Shown here one piece after another: positions 11,800 to 23,900 of a DNA stretch of 64,000 bases. The DNA comes from Ovis canadensis (taxonomy: Eukaryota > Chordata > Mammalia > Artiodactyla > Bovidae). Position numbers and translations under genes: made by a program. Under the pieces are notes generated by a model. The model made no database searches and was not told the origin of the DNA. It saw only the letters and a list, made by a program, of their open reading frames with translations. Every line of letters starts with the position of its first letter. Within the stretch, counting starts at the first letter, position 1. The stretch is from positions 7,648,501 through 7,712,500 of the forward strand of contig NC_091247.1 in NCBI RefSeq assembly GCF_042477335.2. Reading direction: 5' to 3'.

Positions 11800-14090
11800 T
11801 TATCTTGGTTTTCAACATAAGGAAGTAAAACATAAGTGGATTCACTCAGCGAATGAGTATACACTCTTCTGCGTCTGGCTCCTTTTGCTCAGCATTGTGA
11901 GGCTCATCCAGGCTGCTGAGAGGTGGTGCGTTCTCATTGCTGTGCCATGTTCCATTGGTGAGTCGACCGTAATCTTCATTCTCGTGTCTGGACATTCAGC
12001 TTCTGTCCTGTTAGGAATAGTGCTACTGTAGACATTCTGTCTATCTCTCCATGAACATGTCCATGCCTTGCTGGTGGGTGTATACCTGGGAGTGGAGCTG
12101 CTGAGCCCTGAACGTGTGTGCGTGTTCAGCTGTAACAGCGTCTCACAGTATTCTAGTTACACTCACAGTTCACAGCAGTTCACACGCCTACCAGCAGCGT
12201 GGGTGGCCTCCTCTTGTTCCATAGCTTCACTCAGGCTCAGTGTTGCCTGTTTTGCTGTTTCCAATGGAGCTGTTCTGATGGCTGCAAAATGGCATCTCAT
12301 TGTGGTTTTCTTATTCCTTATGTTTACTGTTTGTTTCCTTATCCTTTAGGAAATGCCCGTCCAAGTCCGTTGCCTGTTTTTTTAATTGGATTCTGTGTCC
12401 TGATCTGCAGATGTTTCTATATATTCTGAATACAAGTCTTTTGTTGGATATATTATTGGAAACATCTTCTAGTTTGTGACTTGTCTTTTCTCTCTCTTAA
12501 TGGTACCTTTGGATGAAAAGAGTCTTAATTTTGAGGCAGTCCAATTTGTCAGTTTCTCTTTATGGGTTTTTTGTGTGTGTGACCTATTTAAGAACCTACT
12601 CTAAAATCATAAAGATATACTTCTATGTTTTCTTCTAGAAGCCTACTTGTTTAACTATTCACATACAGGTCTGTGGTCCATCTCAAATTAATTTTTGTGT
12701 ATGTATGAATGAAGGTTCTTCACTTCAGTGCATATCAGTTTCCCATTTTTATCTTATGAGTCCTTTTAAGAAAACTTTACCGACCTCAAGATAATGAAGA
12801 TTCTCGGAGACTGTTCCAATTTTTTTTTTAATTAAACTTTTTATTTTATTGTGGACTATAGCCAATTAACAATGTTGTGATAATTTCAGGTGGATAGCAA
12901 AGGGACTCAGCCGTACATATACATGTATCCATTGTCTCCAAAACTCCCCTCCCATCCAAGCTGCCACATAACATTGAGCAGAGTTCCCTGTGCTATGCAG
13001 TAGGCCCTTGTTGATTATCCATCTTAAATATAACAGTGTGTACATGTCCATCCCAAACTCCCTAACTGTGCCTCATTTTTATTTTATTTTATTTATTTTT
13101 TTGCCACACTACACAGCTTGTGGGATCTTAGTTCCCTGACCAGGGGTTGAACCTTGGGCCCTTAGCAGTGAAGGCATGGAGTCCTAACCACTGGACCTCC
13201 AGGGACGTCCCCACTTCTTTTTTAATTGAGGTATAGTTAATGTATACTGTTGTATGTTCAGATGTATAACATACTCATTCACAGTTTTTAAAGGTTACAC
13301 TCCATTTAGAGTTACTGTGAAATATTGGCCTACATTCCCTACGTTGGAACAATATATCCTTGTACACTATTTATTTTACACCTGATAGTCTGTGGCTCTT
13401 ACACGCCTAACCCCATCTCGTCCTTCCCCTTCCCTCTCGCCACTGGTAACCACTAGTGTGTTCTCTATGTCTGTGAGTCCGTTTCTCTTCTGTTATATTC
13501 ACTAGTTCATTCTATTTTTTAAATTCCACATGTAAGTGATATCATATAGCATTTGTGTTTCTCTGACGCGACCTTGCTTTTTTAATCACAGTTTTATTGA
13601 GTGGTAATTCCCATACCGTCCACTTCATCCACTTAAAGTAAACCATTCAGTGGGTTTTGGGTCTATTCACAGAGTTGTGCAACTGTCACCAGGGTCAATT
13701 TTAGAACATTTTTCTTCACCCCAAAGGAGAAATCCACAGCCCTTGGCAGTCACTCCCCGTTTCCCTGCACCACCCCCCAGCCTCCCAGCCTCAGGCAACC
13801 GCTGATCTACCCACAGTTTGGCCAAACGTTTCATGCAAATGAAATCATACAGTAGGTGGCCTTTGGGGATTGGTTTCTTTGACTTAGTGTGTCTTTTTCA
13901 AGGTGCAGGGTTGCAGCGTGCATGTCTCACCTCATCCGTCACCACTGAGTGATTCCACGGCATGGTTATACCGTGTTTTTATCTATCCATTCGTCAGTTG
14001 ATGGGCATTTGAGTTGTTTCCGTTTTTGATGCTTCAGGATCGTACCATGCTGAACATTAATGTACAGCTTCTCTGTGGTCATGTATCTTC
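11800..14090 (-). mobile_element. Nested antisense L1 LINE 3' ends
   Basis: Several adjacent segments resemble mammalian L1 3' regions in antisense. One is near 12390-12720 (TTCTGAATACAAGTCTTTTG and CTTCTAGAAGCCTACTTG blocks), one near 12825-13065 (GAGCAGAGTTCCCTGTGCTA and CCTTGTTGATTATC), one near 13213-13560, and one near 13570-14060 (TTTTATTGAGTGGTAATTCC). A SINE interrupts them at 13080-13212. Subfamilies were not assigned. Confidence 0.7.
13080..13212 (-). mobile_element. CHR-type SINE within L1 sequence
   Basis: GCCACACTACACAGCTTGTG, TTAGTTCCCTGACCAGGGG, and the terminal CTGGACCTCCAGGGACGTCC. Confidence 0.85.
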
Positions 14091-14455
14091 CTTTCCCCCC
14101 GGGAGGAGCCCTCATTCCGAATCGTATCCGGTGAGATGCGGTGATGCCCTGTCTGTTAAACCCTGGCACACAGTGAGTGTCCCCACCTCTAGACAGGTGG
14201 GTGACACAGTAGCGGACACCCCAGTGTAACAGGTAGCAAAAGCTGCTGTCAGCCCCACCCAAGCGCTGGGTCCCCAACACAGGCCTCAGCTCACAGACTT
14301 TGGGAAGTCACGGAGACGCTCCACCGAGGCCCCCTGCTCTTTGCACAGGTCAAATCACGCGTAGATGGTAGCGCATCAGAGTGGGGTGGGGCAGGGGGGC
14401 AGTGGAGGGAGGAATCAGGAGTCCTGGGCCCTGGCCCTGCTAAGCTGCTGAATTT

Positions 14456-14684
14456 GGGTTTTTGGTTTTAATTTTTGCTCATTTGTTTGGCTGCGTTGGG
14501 TCTTCACGTTGGTGTGCGGGCCTCTCTCTTGTTGTGACGTCTAGAGCATAGCCTCCGTAGTGCGGCATGTGGGCTCGGTTTGCTCCACAGCTTGTGGGAT
14601 CTTCGTTCCCTGACCAGGGATCAAACCCGTGTCCCCTGCATTGGAGGACAAATTCTCAGTCACTAAACCACCAGGGAAGTCCCT
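14456..14684 (-). mobile_element. CHR-type SINE, long form
   Basis: GGCTGCGTTGGGTCTTCACG, ACAGCTTGTGGGATCTTCG, TTCCCTGACCAGGGATCAAA and the terminal ACCACCAGGGAAGTCCC, reverse orientation. It lies just upstream of the first coding exon of ZER1. Confidence 0.88.
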
Positions 14685-14904
14685 AAACTGCTCAATTTGT
14701 ATGTGCCTTCCAGGCACCTTGGCTTTATTACTCAGAGAGTGGCCAGACCTAGGGCAGCTGGGGTCCTGGCCCTTGCCCGTGGCTCGCTTAACTTCTTTCC
14801 CCTTCCCCAGGCCGCAGCTCTGCCAATGATCCTGTGAGTATCAGGGCATCACTGTTGCCCCTGGGGGCCCCTGTCCCAGTGTGGCCCACCTGCCGGCTCC
14901 CAGC

Positions 14905-17900
14905 ATGGCGTCCGACACCCCCGAGTCCCTGATGGCCCTCTGCACCGACTTCTGCCTGCGCAACCTGGACGGCACCTTGGGCTACCTGCTGGACAAGGAG
15001 ACCCTGCGGCTGCATCCAGACATCTTCCTGCCCAGCGAGATCTGTGACCGGCTCGTCAACGAGTAAGCAGGCGCAGGGCTGGGGCAGGGCCCGAGCCTCG
15101 GCATGGATGTGAGCAGAGAGGTTGGGAGTCCTGCGTGTGCCCCCTTGGGGGTGTGCACGCACATGGCTATCCATGGGTGCAGGAGAGCACTGGCCTGTCT
15201 GTATCCATCAAGTTGTCATTGCACATGTTGGTATGTGTGTGGTAGGGTGTGCACGTAAAGGAATGTGTGTGCCCACACGTGGGTTGCTGGTGCACAGGGC
15301 AGGTTTGAGTGTGAAACTGCCAGTTTGCATTAAAAGGATGTAGAAACTTCTTATGTAAATGAAGGAGGTACTTGCTGTCCTCTGTGTGTGTGTGCACGTG
15401 TGTCCATGCATGTGTGTATGTGCCTGTGCACACATGTCTCTGTGTGAACCTGAACGTGTATTACATGTTTACACACCAGTACCTGACTGCTTTACCCCTG
15501 AACAGGGATGAGATCATTCAGAAATGCTCTCTGTGACTTCTCCAAGGGACTCCCCACTAGTAGAGACTCCTAGAAGAGTAATATCCATGCCTGACTTCTC
15601 GGGGTTCGGTCCAGGTTACCCAGAGGGAAATGGTTAGCCCAGAAAGTTGCCTATAAAAGTGGGAACCTATGTGTGACCCAAGAGCCCAGCTTGTAAAAAG
15701 TGTTCTGAGTGTCTAATGTAGATTGGGCACTAGATTAGACACTGTGCAGACCAGAGTTGTGTCCATTTTACAGGTAAAGGCACTGAGGTCTGGGGAAGTT
15801 CAGTTACTTGCGTGAAGTTGCCCAGGTAGTGAACATCCAATCCAGGATTTAGATTCTAGAGTGTTTGACTCCACAGCTTTTCCCACCAGTCCAGGATTCT
15901 TGCCTCCACTGGTATCTCAGCAGAACTATTACTGAATGCTTGCCCTGTACCCAGCTCAGAGCTCCAGACCACTCGGCTCAGTCTTGCTGTTGGATGGGGT
16001 CCTGAGAGGGACTGATCAAGGAATCAGAAGCTGGCTTAAAGAAGACAGGGAATGCAGATATGCATGTTTGTTACAGAAGTGTCTACAGTTTAGTGGGGAA
16101 GAGCTTGGGATTTGCCAGTGATAAGAGGCCCTTCATCACTAGTTAGTTTACTTTTGGACTCCCGGGTCCTGGGGCCACCCGTAAACTCACCGCTCAGGAT
16201 CCAACCAGGTACTATGAGGAGGAGGAGATGGAGGTTGTTGCTTGATCAGGGAAGTCTTGATAGGCGAGGCTTGTGCTGGGCCTTGAAGGGAGGGCGAGGG
16301 GCCTTCCCTGAACCAGGCTTCCTTCCCTCCCAGGTACGTGGAGCTGGTCAACGCTGCCTGCAACTTTGAACCGCATGAGAGCTTCTTCAGCCTCTTCTCC
16401 GACCCCCGCAGCACCCGCCTCACCCGCATCCACCTCCGCGAGGACCTGGTGCAAGACCAGGACCTGGAGGCCATTCGCAAGCAGGTGAGACCTGGTCGTT
16501 CAGGCCCCGGGCACGGCCATGGGAGGCCGCCCCAGGACAGGCAGGCAGGGGGTCGGAGCAGGAACCCCAAGGCCCTGCCAGCACCCTTCCTATTGTGCAC
16601 GCGTATGTCCTCATTAAGTCAGGTCTGACTCTTTGTGACCCCATGGACCGTAGCCCGCCAGACTTCTCTATCATAGGATTCTCCAGGCAGGAAGACTGGA
16701 GTGGGTAGTTATGCCCTCCTCCAGGTGATTTCCCAATCCAGGGATCAAACCCTCATCTCCTGCAGCTCCTGCTCTGCAGGCATATTACCACTGAGCCGCC
16801 AGGGAAGCCCCTATTGTGCAGACCCCTCCCCAATCCCACCTGTGGCCCAGGGCCAGGGTAGGGGTAGGCGGAGGTGATGACGGGGCTATCCCCGCCACCA
16901 GGACCTGGTGGAGCTGTACCTGACCAACTGTGAGAAGCTGTCCGCCAAGAGCCTGCAGACTCTAAGGAGCTTCAGCCACACCCTGGTATCCCTGAGCCTC
17001 TTTGGCTGCGCGAACATCTTCTACGAGGAGGAGAACCCTGGGGGCTGCGAAGATGAGTGCCTTGTCAACCCCACCTGCCAGGTGCTGGTCAAGGACTTTA
17101 CCTTCGAGGGTTTCAGCCGCCTGCGCTTCCTCAACCTGGGCCGCATGATCGACGGGGTCCCCGTGGAGTCCCTGCTGCGGCCCCTCAACTCGCTGGCTGC
17201 CTTGGACCTCTCGGGCATCCAGACGAGCGATGCAGCCTTCCTCACCCAGTGGAAAGACAGCCTGGTGTCCCTTGTGCTCTACAACATGGACCTGTCGGAC
17301 GACCACATCCGTGTCATTGTCCAGCTGCACAAGCTTCGGTGAGCTCTGAGCTCGCGGGGTTGGCACGGGGAGGTGGGGGTCAGCAGGCCAGGCAGCACAT
17401 GGGGCTAGAAGAGACAGTCCCATGCTTTATGCCCCCTGTTCTGGCTGGATCAGGGCTGTTCAGGGCGCCTGGGTCGGCTGTAGCAGGGGCCTCGGACTGA
17501 AGCAGCAGGAGCTTACAAGGCAGCCCCAGTCTAGACCTGACCCATGACCCCCCTGCCCCAACCTCCAGACACCTGGACATCTCCCGAGACCGCCTCTCCA
17601 GCTATTACAAGTTCAAGCTGACTCGCAAGGTGCTGAGCCTCTTCGTGCAGAAGCTGGGGAACCTGATGTCCTTGGACATTTCCGGCCACATGATCCTGGA
17701 GAACTGCAGCATCTCCAGGACGGACGAGGAAGCAGGACAGACCAGGTGGGCCCCACCTGCCCTGCTCGCGAGCGGGTGGCATCCAACAAGCGTTGACCAG
17801 GTGCCCCTCTGCCACACGCCGTGCTGATGAGGAAGAAACAAATCAGGCCCTCTCGCGAGGGTGTGAGCTAATGGGGACAGGCAAGTCATCACTGAGGCTG

Positions 17901-20900
17901 CGGTAGGGGCAACACGGGGCTCCGGAGTGGCCTCGAGGATCAGAAGGAAGGAGGAGGAGGCATGGCATCCAGGCTGTGCCGAAAGCTCAGTCTTGAGTTT
18001 GCCAAAGACATCTACCACAGCGCTCTAGCAGAGGGAACAGCATGTGCAGAGGCTCGAGGCGCGAGCACGGGGAGTGACTGGGAGGCTGCAGCACTCAGAC
18101 GGCCTGAGCCACGTGGCGGTGGTCACGGGAGGCCGCCGGCCCCACCAATCGTTAGGGGTTACCGCTGACAGGCTGGGCCCTGGGTTGGTCGGGTGAGAGA
18201 GCTGATTCAGAGCCCCCTCTAGCTGTCTTTGGTCTTTTTTTTTTAAAATTTTAATATTTATTTACTTATCTGGCTGTGTTGAGTCTTAGTTGTGGCATCT
18301 GGGCATATGGGATCTTAGTTCCCCAACCAGGGATCAAACCCATCTCCCCTACAATGCAAGGCAGATTCTTAACACTGGATCACTAGGGAAGTCCCTGGTG
18401 TGTTTTTCTTTTTTGATTGTAGTATAACTGCTTTAAAATATTGGGTTAGTTTCTGCTATACAACAAAGTGAATTGCTATATGTATACATATGTCCCCCGT
18501 TACTGTCATTGGTCTTAAGCCCTCCCCCGAGCCTGGACTGGAGTGGAGTTTGGAGTTTGGTTAATGGGCATAACATTCCTGGCTGTTGCGGGAGCCTAAA
18601 GGTGACATGCCCTCCCTGGAACGGCAAGCAGGATTGGCTGCAACAGTTAATCTCCCATCCCACATGTTCTCTACAATGTGACCTTGTCACCCTCCCATCA
18701 AGAGGTGGGGTCTATGTCTGTCTTCTGCCTTTTTTTTTGACCATACCACAAGACGTGGGATCTTAGTTCCCCGACCAGGGATCAAACCTGTGCCCCCTGC
18801 AGTGGAAGCGCAGAATCTTAACCAGGAGACCACCAGGGAAGTCCTCTACTGCCTTTAAGTAAACAATAGATGCAGCTAGAGGGCCTAGCAGAGGGCCCCA
18901 AGGAAACGTGCTTCGCCACCCCCAGGGAGAGGCTCTCCTTGGGCTGGATCCAGGGCCGCCGCGGGCCCCACGCCGCTGATGCCAGCACCCTCTCCCCTCA
19001 GCACTGAGCCTTCCAAGAGCAGCATCATGCCTTTCCGGGCCCTGAAGAGGCCACTGCAGTTCCTCGGGCTCTTCGAGACCTCCCTGTGCCGCCTGACGCA
19101 CATTCCGGCCTACAAAGTGAGAGGGGGGCCTGGGGAGGGGAGGACTGGGGCGCCCCACGACAAGGGAGGGGGTGTCCGCCCTGGGGTTAGAGATGGAATT
19201 AGGGTCAGGCATCCTACCCCTTGGCCATTTCCGGGATGTTCTGAGCATGCTCCCTCTCCAGGTGAGTGGTGACAAAAACGAGGAGCAGGTGCTGAACGCC
19301 ATCGAGGCCTACACGGAGCACCGGCCGGAGATCACCTCACGGGCCATCAACCTGCTTTTCGACATCGCACGCATCGAACGCTGCAACCAACTTCTGCGGG
19401 CCCTGAAGGTCAGCACCAACCCTGGAGGGCCCTCTGAGGGTCTCCAGTTCATTCTCCCCCATCCCCTCCTCAACCATCCCCCTCCTCCTTCCCAGGACAC
19501 TGGCCATCCCACCCCCCGAACCCCAACCCCGTCTCTCAGTGCCTCCCTTGGCCCAGCACTAACCGTGTCCCAGGACCATGGCCGACCCCAGTTTCTGCCT
19601 CCCAACCCCGACTCCTGCCCTCAGGGAGCAGGATTGGGCTGAGCCCTGCCCCAGAGGACCTGTCCAAGCCCCCGTACCCTGCCCCAGGCCTGTCCCTGCA
19701 CACCTGCAGCAGGCCTGGCCAACCCCTGGCCCATGCCCTATCTTGGTACAGCTGGTCATCACGGCCCTCAAGTGCCACAAGTATGACAAGAACATCCAGG
19801 TGACCGGCAGCGCCGCCCTTTTCTACCTGACCAATTCCGAGTACCGCTCAGAGCAGAGCGTCAAGCTGCGCCGGCAGGTCATCCAGGTGGTGCTGAATGG
19901 CATGGAATCCTACCAGGAGGTGACGGTGAGCCCCTGCCCGCTGCCCGCTCTGGCCCCTCTCCCTGTGTCCCAGCCTCGCCAGCAGGCTCGCCAATCCCCC
20001 GGGTGCCCTGCTTGCTCTCCGCCTTTCTCTCCTGGCTCTGTCCCGCCCCGCTGCCAACCCTCCCTTTCCTGGGGCATCACTCCCAGTCTCTGGGACCGGG
20101 CATTCAGGGCCCCCTGACCTGACCCCACCCGAGTCTGTCTCCCACCCTGCCCTCCCCCAGGGGTCCCGGGCCTTTGCTCCTGCTTGTTCCTTAGCCCTTC
20201 TTCCCAGTGATGCTCTGCTGGGGTGGGTGGGTTTTTTTTTTCCCAATAGCTGCTTTTGTTATAAAAGTAATCAAGTTTTTTACTGGAGAAAAATTACAAT
20301 TATGGGTATAAAGGAAGGGAAAAAAAGCCATAATTTCGTCACACAGAGATAGCCACTGTTAACATCCTTCTGGCTTTTAGTCTATGCATAATTATTGAGT
20401 AAACAGGACCATCCTGTGCGTCCTGTAACATGAGTTTTCATTTCAACAGCGTCTTGTGAATGTGAATATCTCCCATATCAACAAATGGTTTACAACAAAA
20501 TTTGAAGAGTCATGTTTCTTTTCTGATGACAAAAAGTGAGCTCCCTAATGCTTAGAAAACAAATTTAAGTAACAGAAAATGTCTAAGACTAACTAAAGAG
20601 TGAAAGTGCCAATCCTAGCGCTCCTCCCCCGGGGCAGCTGGTTTTAACAGTTCAGCTTCCTAATTGTTGATGTCAGCACCGTGTGCAGCGCCTCCTCCAG
20701 GGAGAGGCTGCCCTGGTGCTGACTCTGCTGGGGACTTGGAGGCCATGGCCAAGCCCAATCCCCACGGAGTAGTCAGAGGGGCTCCCCCCAGTACGTGGGC
20801 TGCACTGACTGAGTCAGCCCCATGGTTAAACATTTTAGGTTGCTGTTAACGTTTTGCTATTTCTTCTTCTTTTTTTTAATTCGAATGTGCCAGCTCTTAG

Positions 20901-23900
20901 TTGTGATTAAGCAGCATCTTATTTGCAGTTTGCGGGATTTAGTTTCCTGACCAGGGATTGAACCTGGGTCCCCTGCATTGGGAACTCAGAATCTTACCCA
21001 CTGGACCACCAGGGAAACCCCCATGTTTTGCACTTTCAAATTAGGCTTTGCTGAATACATGTAAGCCATGCTTGTTATGAGACTTGTTGAAAAGGAGAAC
21101 TGCTGGAGCAGTGGGTCTGTGTATTTCTAAAGCATTTGGTATATATTCTTGCATCGTCCTCCAGAAAGCTCTGGTGGGGATGCAGCCTCTGCAGGAGTGA
21201 GGAGGCCCCCTTTCCCACTAACTCCCAACTCCAGACTTGAGAGCAACTTTTTCCTTTGTTGAGATAGATTTTATCATCAGGTAAAAGGGTGGTCTTTTTT
21301 TTTTCCCCCTTGGCCGTGCTATGCAGCATGTGGAATCTCAGTTCCCCAAGCAGGGACTGAACCTGTGTCCTCTGCATTGGAAGCACAGATTAACCACTGG
21401 ATCACCGGGGAGGTCCCAGGGGTGTCTTTATCTTTTTTTTTTTTTTAAGAAAAAAGGATGCTAGTTGAAGACTTGCAAATTAATAAACTCATTCAAAGAA
21501 ATAGAAATTAATAAAAACCACTTTTTGACTGGGGAGATTGATGATACCCATTGACGAAGGCCCGGGGAAGAGCACATTCCCGCTTTCCACTGGTGAGGAA
21601 AGCCTCGGACAGCCTCTTCATGGGGCAGCTGGCAGAACCTGCCAGAACTGTAAGCACACTTACCTTTTGGCCTAGGTATTCCACAGTTAAGAGATATGCA
21701 TAAAGGAAATATATATATACATTCACCCTTTCTGATACATAGAAGTCAGAGGAAACCCAAAGCGTTCAACAATAGGGGCCTGGCCCTGCAGAGCAGTGTT
21801 AGATCCACTCACATTGTGGGATATGATGGTCAGTCTGTACATCCTAACATAACATGGATGACCCTGTGGGTGGACAAGTGAAGAAACGTTCTCAACCAAT
21901 GTGGATAAAACCTCTTTCACCTTTCCTCTCCCCATATTTATATTTCCATGGTAGAGAAATCTTGATGGTTGTGCACCAAACTTTTAATAGGGATTACTTC
22001 TGAAGAATAAAGTGAGGGACTTTTACTTTCTGCTCAGATAATGTTATTTGAATGTTTCACAGTGAGTAAGTATTGCTTCTATAATTTAAAATAATTTTTT
22101 CCCCAAACTACAAAATGTGTGTATATTATGAGGGGAAGGACAGAGTTAACGAGGGGTCGGCAGTGTTAGTTGCTCAGTCATGTCTGACTCTTTGCAACCC
22201 TGTGGACTATAGTCCACCAGGCTCCTCTGTCTATGGAATTCTCCAGGCAAGAATACTGGAGTGGGTCGCCATTCCCCTTCTCCAGGGGATCTTCCCGCCC
22301 CAGGGATCAAACCCAGGTTGGTAATATTCTCTAATCTACGTAAGTAATGAAGTGTGGTGAACTTCCAGTATCTAATGAGAAAGGATGGTGGGAAGTTAAA
22401 TTATGAGGAAAATGTGCAAGAATACTATGAAAATAAAAATAAATAACCCACAGATAACACAAAAAGAAATCGAGGGGATGAAGCAACCAAAACCTTCCTG
22501 TGCTGCTGGTGGGAGTGTAAACTGGTACAGCCACTGTGAGAACATTCTGGAGTTACCTGGTAAAGCTGAAGACATGCACACCTTGTCGCCCAGAAGCTCC
22601 ACCCCACCTGTGGGTCGCCCCGGAGGAGCCCACACACGTGGCTGCCATGAAGGAGCCAGACACCAAAGTCTACCCAGGTGTCCACCAGCAGTGTGCTGGA
22701 TGAATCAATTGGAATTCTACACTGCAAATGAAAAAAAGAGACATACATTTCACCTACTAACGACAACATGGTTGATCTCACAAAGCTGCAGTGGAGCAAG
22801 AAGCTACAAGTCGCTAGAGAATCTTTCATACGGAAAGGCCGGGATAGGGCCGTCTCGCAGGGAGGGCTTACGATCAGGAAGGGACACACGGGGGACTTCT
22901 GGCTGCCGGCAGTGTCCTTTTTCCTAACCGAGATGGTGGTTCCATGGTTGTTGAAAAGTTCATTTGCTTAATAATTATTTGCGAAACTATACCTTGGTAT
23001 TTTACACCCCCCACTCTGTGTATTATAGTTCACTTTTTTTTTTAATGTTAAAAAAAATAAACGGCCTCTTAGTCTCTCTCCTCTTCCAGAAAGCCTTCGT
23101 GGACTGCCACAGCTCTGGACGATCCCACACTTCTAGAGAGACTCTCGGGTCCAGTTTCCAGGGCCACCCCTGACTGTGCTCCGCTTGTCTCCTGGCCTCA
23201 CCCAGGTCCAGCGGAACTGCTGCCTGACGCTCTGCAACTTCAGCATCCCGGAGGAGCTGGAGTTCCAGTACCGCCGCGTCAACGAGCTCCTGCTCAGCAT
23301 CCTCAACCCCACGCGGCAGGACGAGTCGATCCAGCGCATCGCCGTGCACCTGTGCAACGCCCTGGTCTGCCAGGTGGACAATGACCACAAGGAGGCCGTG
23401 GGCAAGATGGGCTTTGTTGTGGTGCGTGCAGGGGGGCACTGCCCTTCCCTCCTCCCCTCCCTGTCTCTTCCAGAGCCCCTCTGCTGAAAGGGTGGATTTG
23501 GGATTCACATCCTAGCAGTGAACGTTGCTTCTGACCTTAGATTTCCTCCACCTAGAACTCTGTCATTCTCTCCCATCCTCTCCAGTGTCCCGGGAGGTCC
23601 CACTGTACTCCTGCCTGCTCAGACCAGGTGCCCCTGTTAAGTCTTCCCAGCTGGGATTAAAGAAGTATCTGAGGGACTAGCTGTTTAATGTCAGCCTCCT
23701 CCCTGGGTGTGAGCTCCATGGTGAAAGACACCATGCTACATCCTTCCATCATCCTGTCCCCAGCACTTCCTAGCACAGGGCCCAGCACACAATTGGGGAG
23801 ATAATCAATATTTGCTGGAGAAGAGAAGGGAAGAATGAGGGAGGCACCTCCAGTCTCCTTCCAGTCATCACTGGGGAGGCTGAAGTCCACAGGGTAGGAG

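Larger units (their letters stand above)
3729..14810 (+). other. ZER1: ZER1 intron 1, repeat-rich
   Basis: Eleven kilobases between the non-coding exon and the coding-start exon. It holds SINEs and MIRs listed separately and a 2.3-kb nest of L1 3' ends. The parts not listed (for example 4780-6220, 6420-7290, 7450-10180) are single-copy or contain old unclassified repeats. No conserved exon or RNA gene was recognised. Confidence 0.7.

Noticed and set aside
14881-14904. Earlier in-frame start for ZER1 at 14881
   Set aside because: The codon is GTG; the ATG at 14905 gives the known N-terminus and the 766-residue length.
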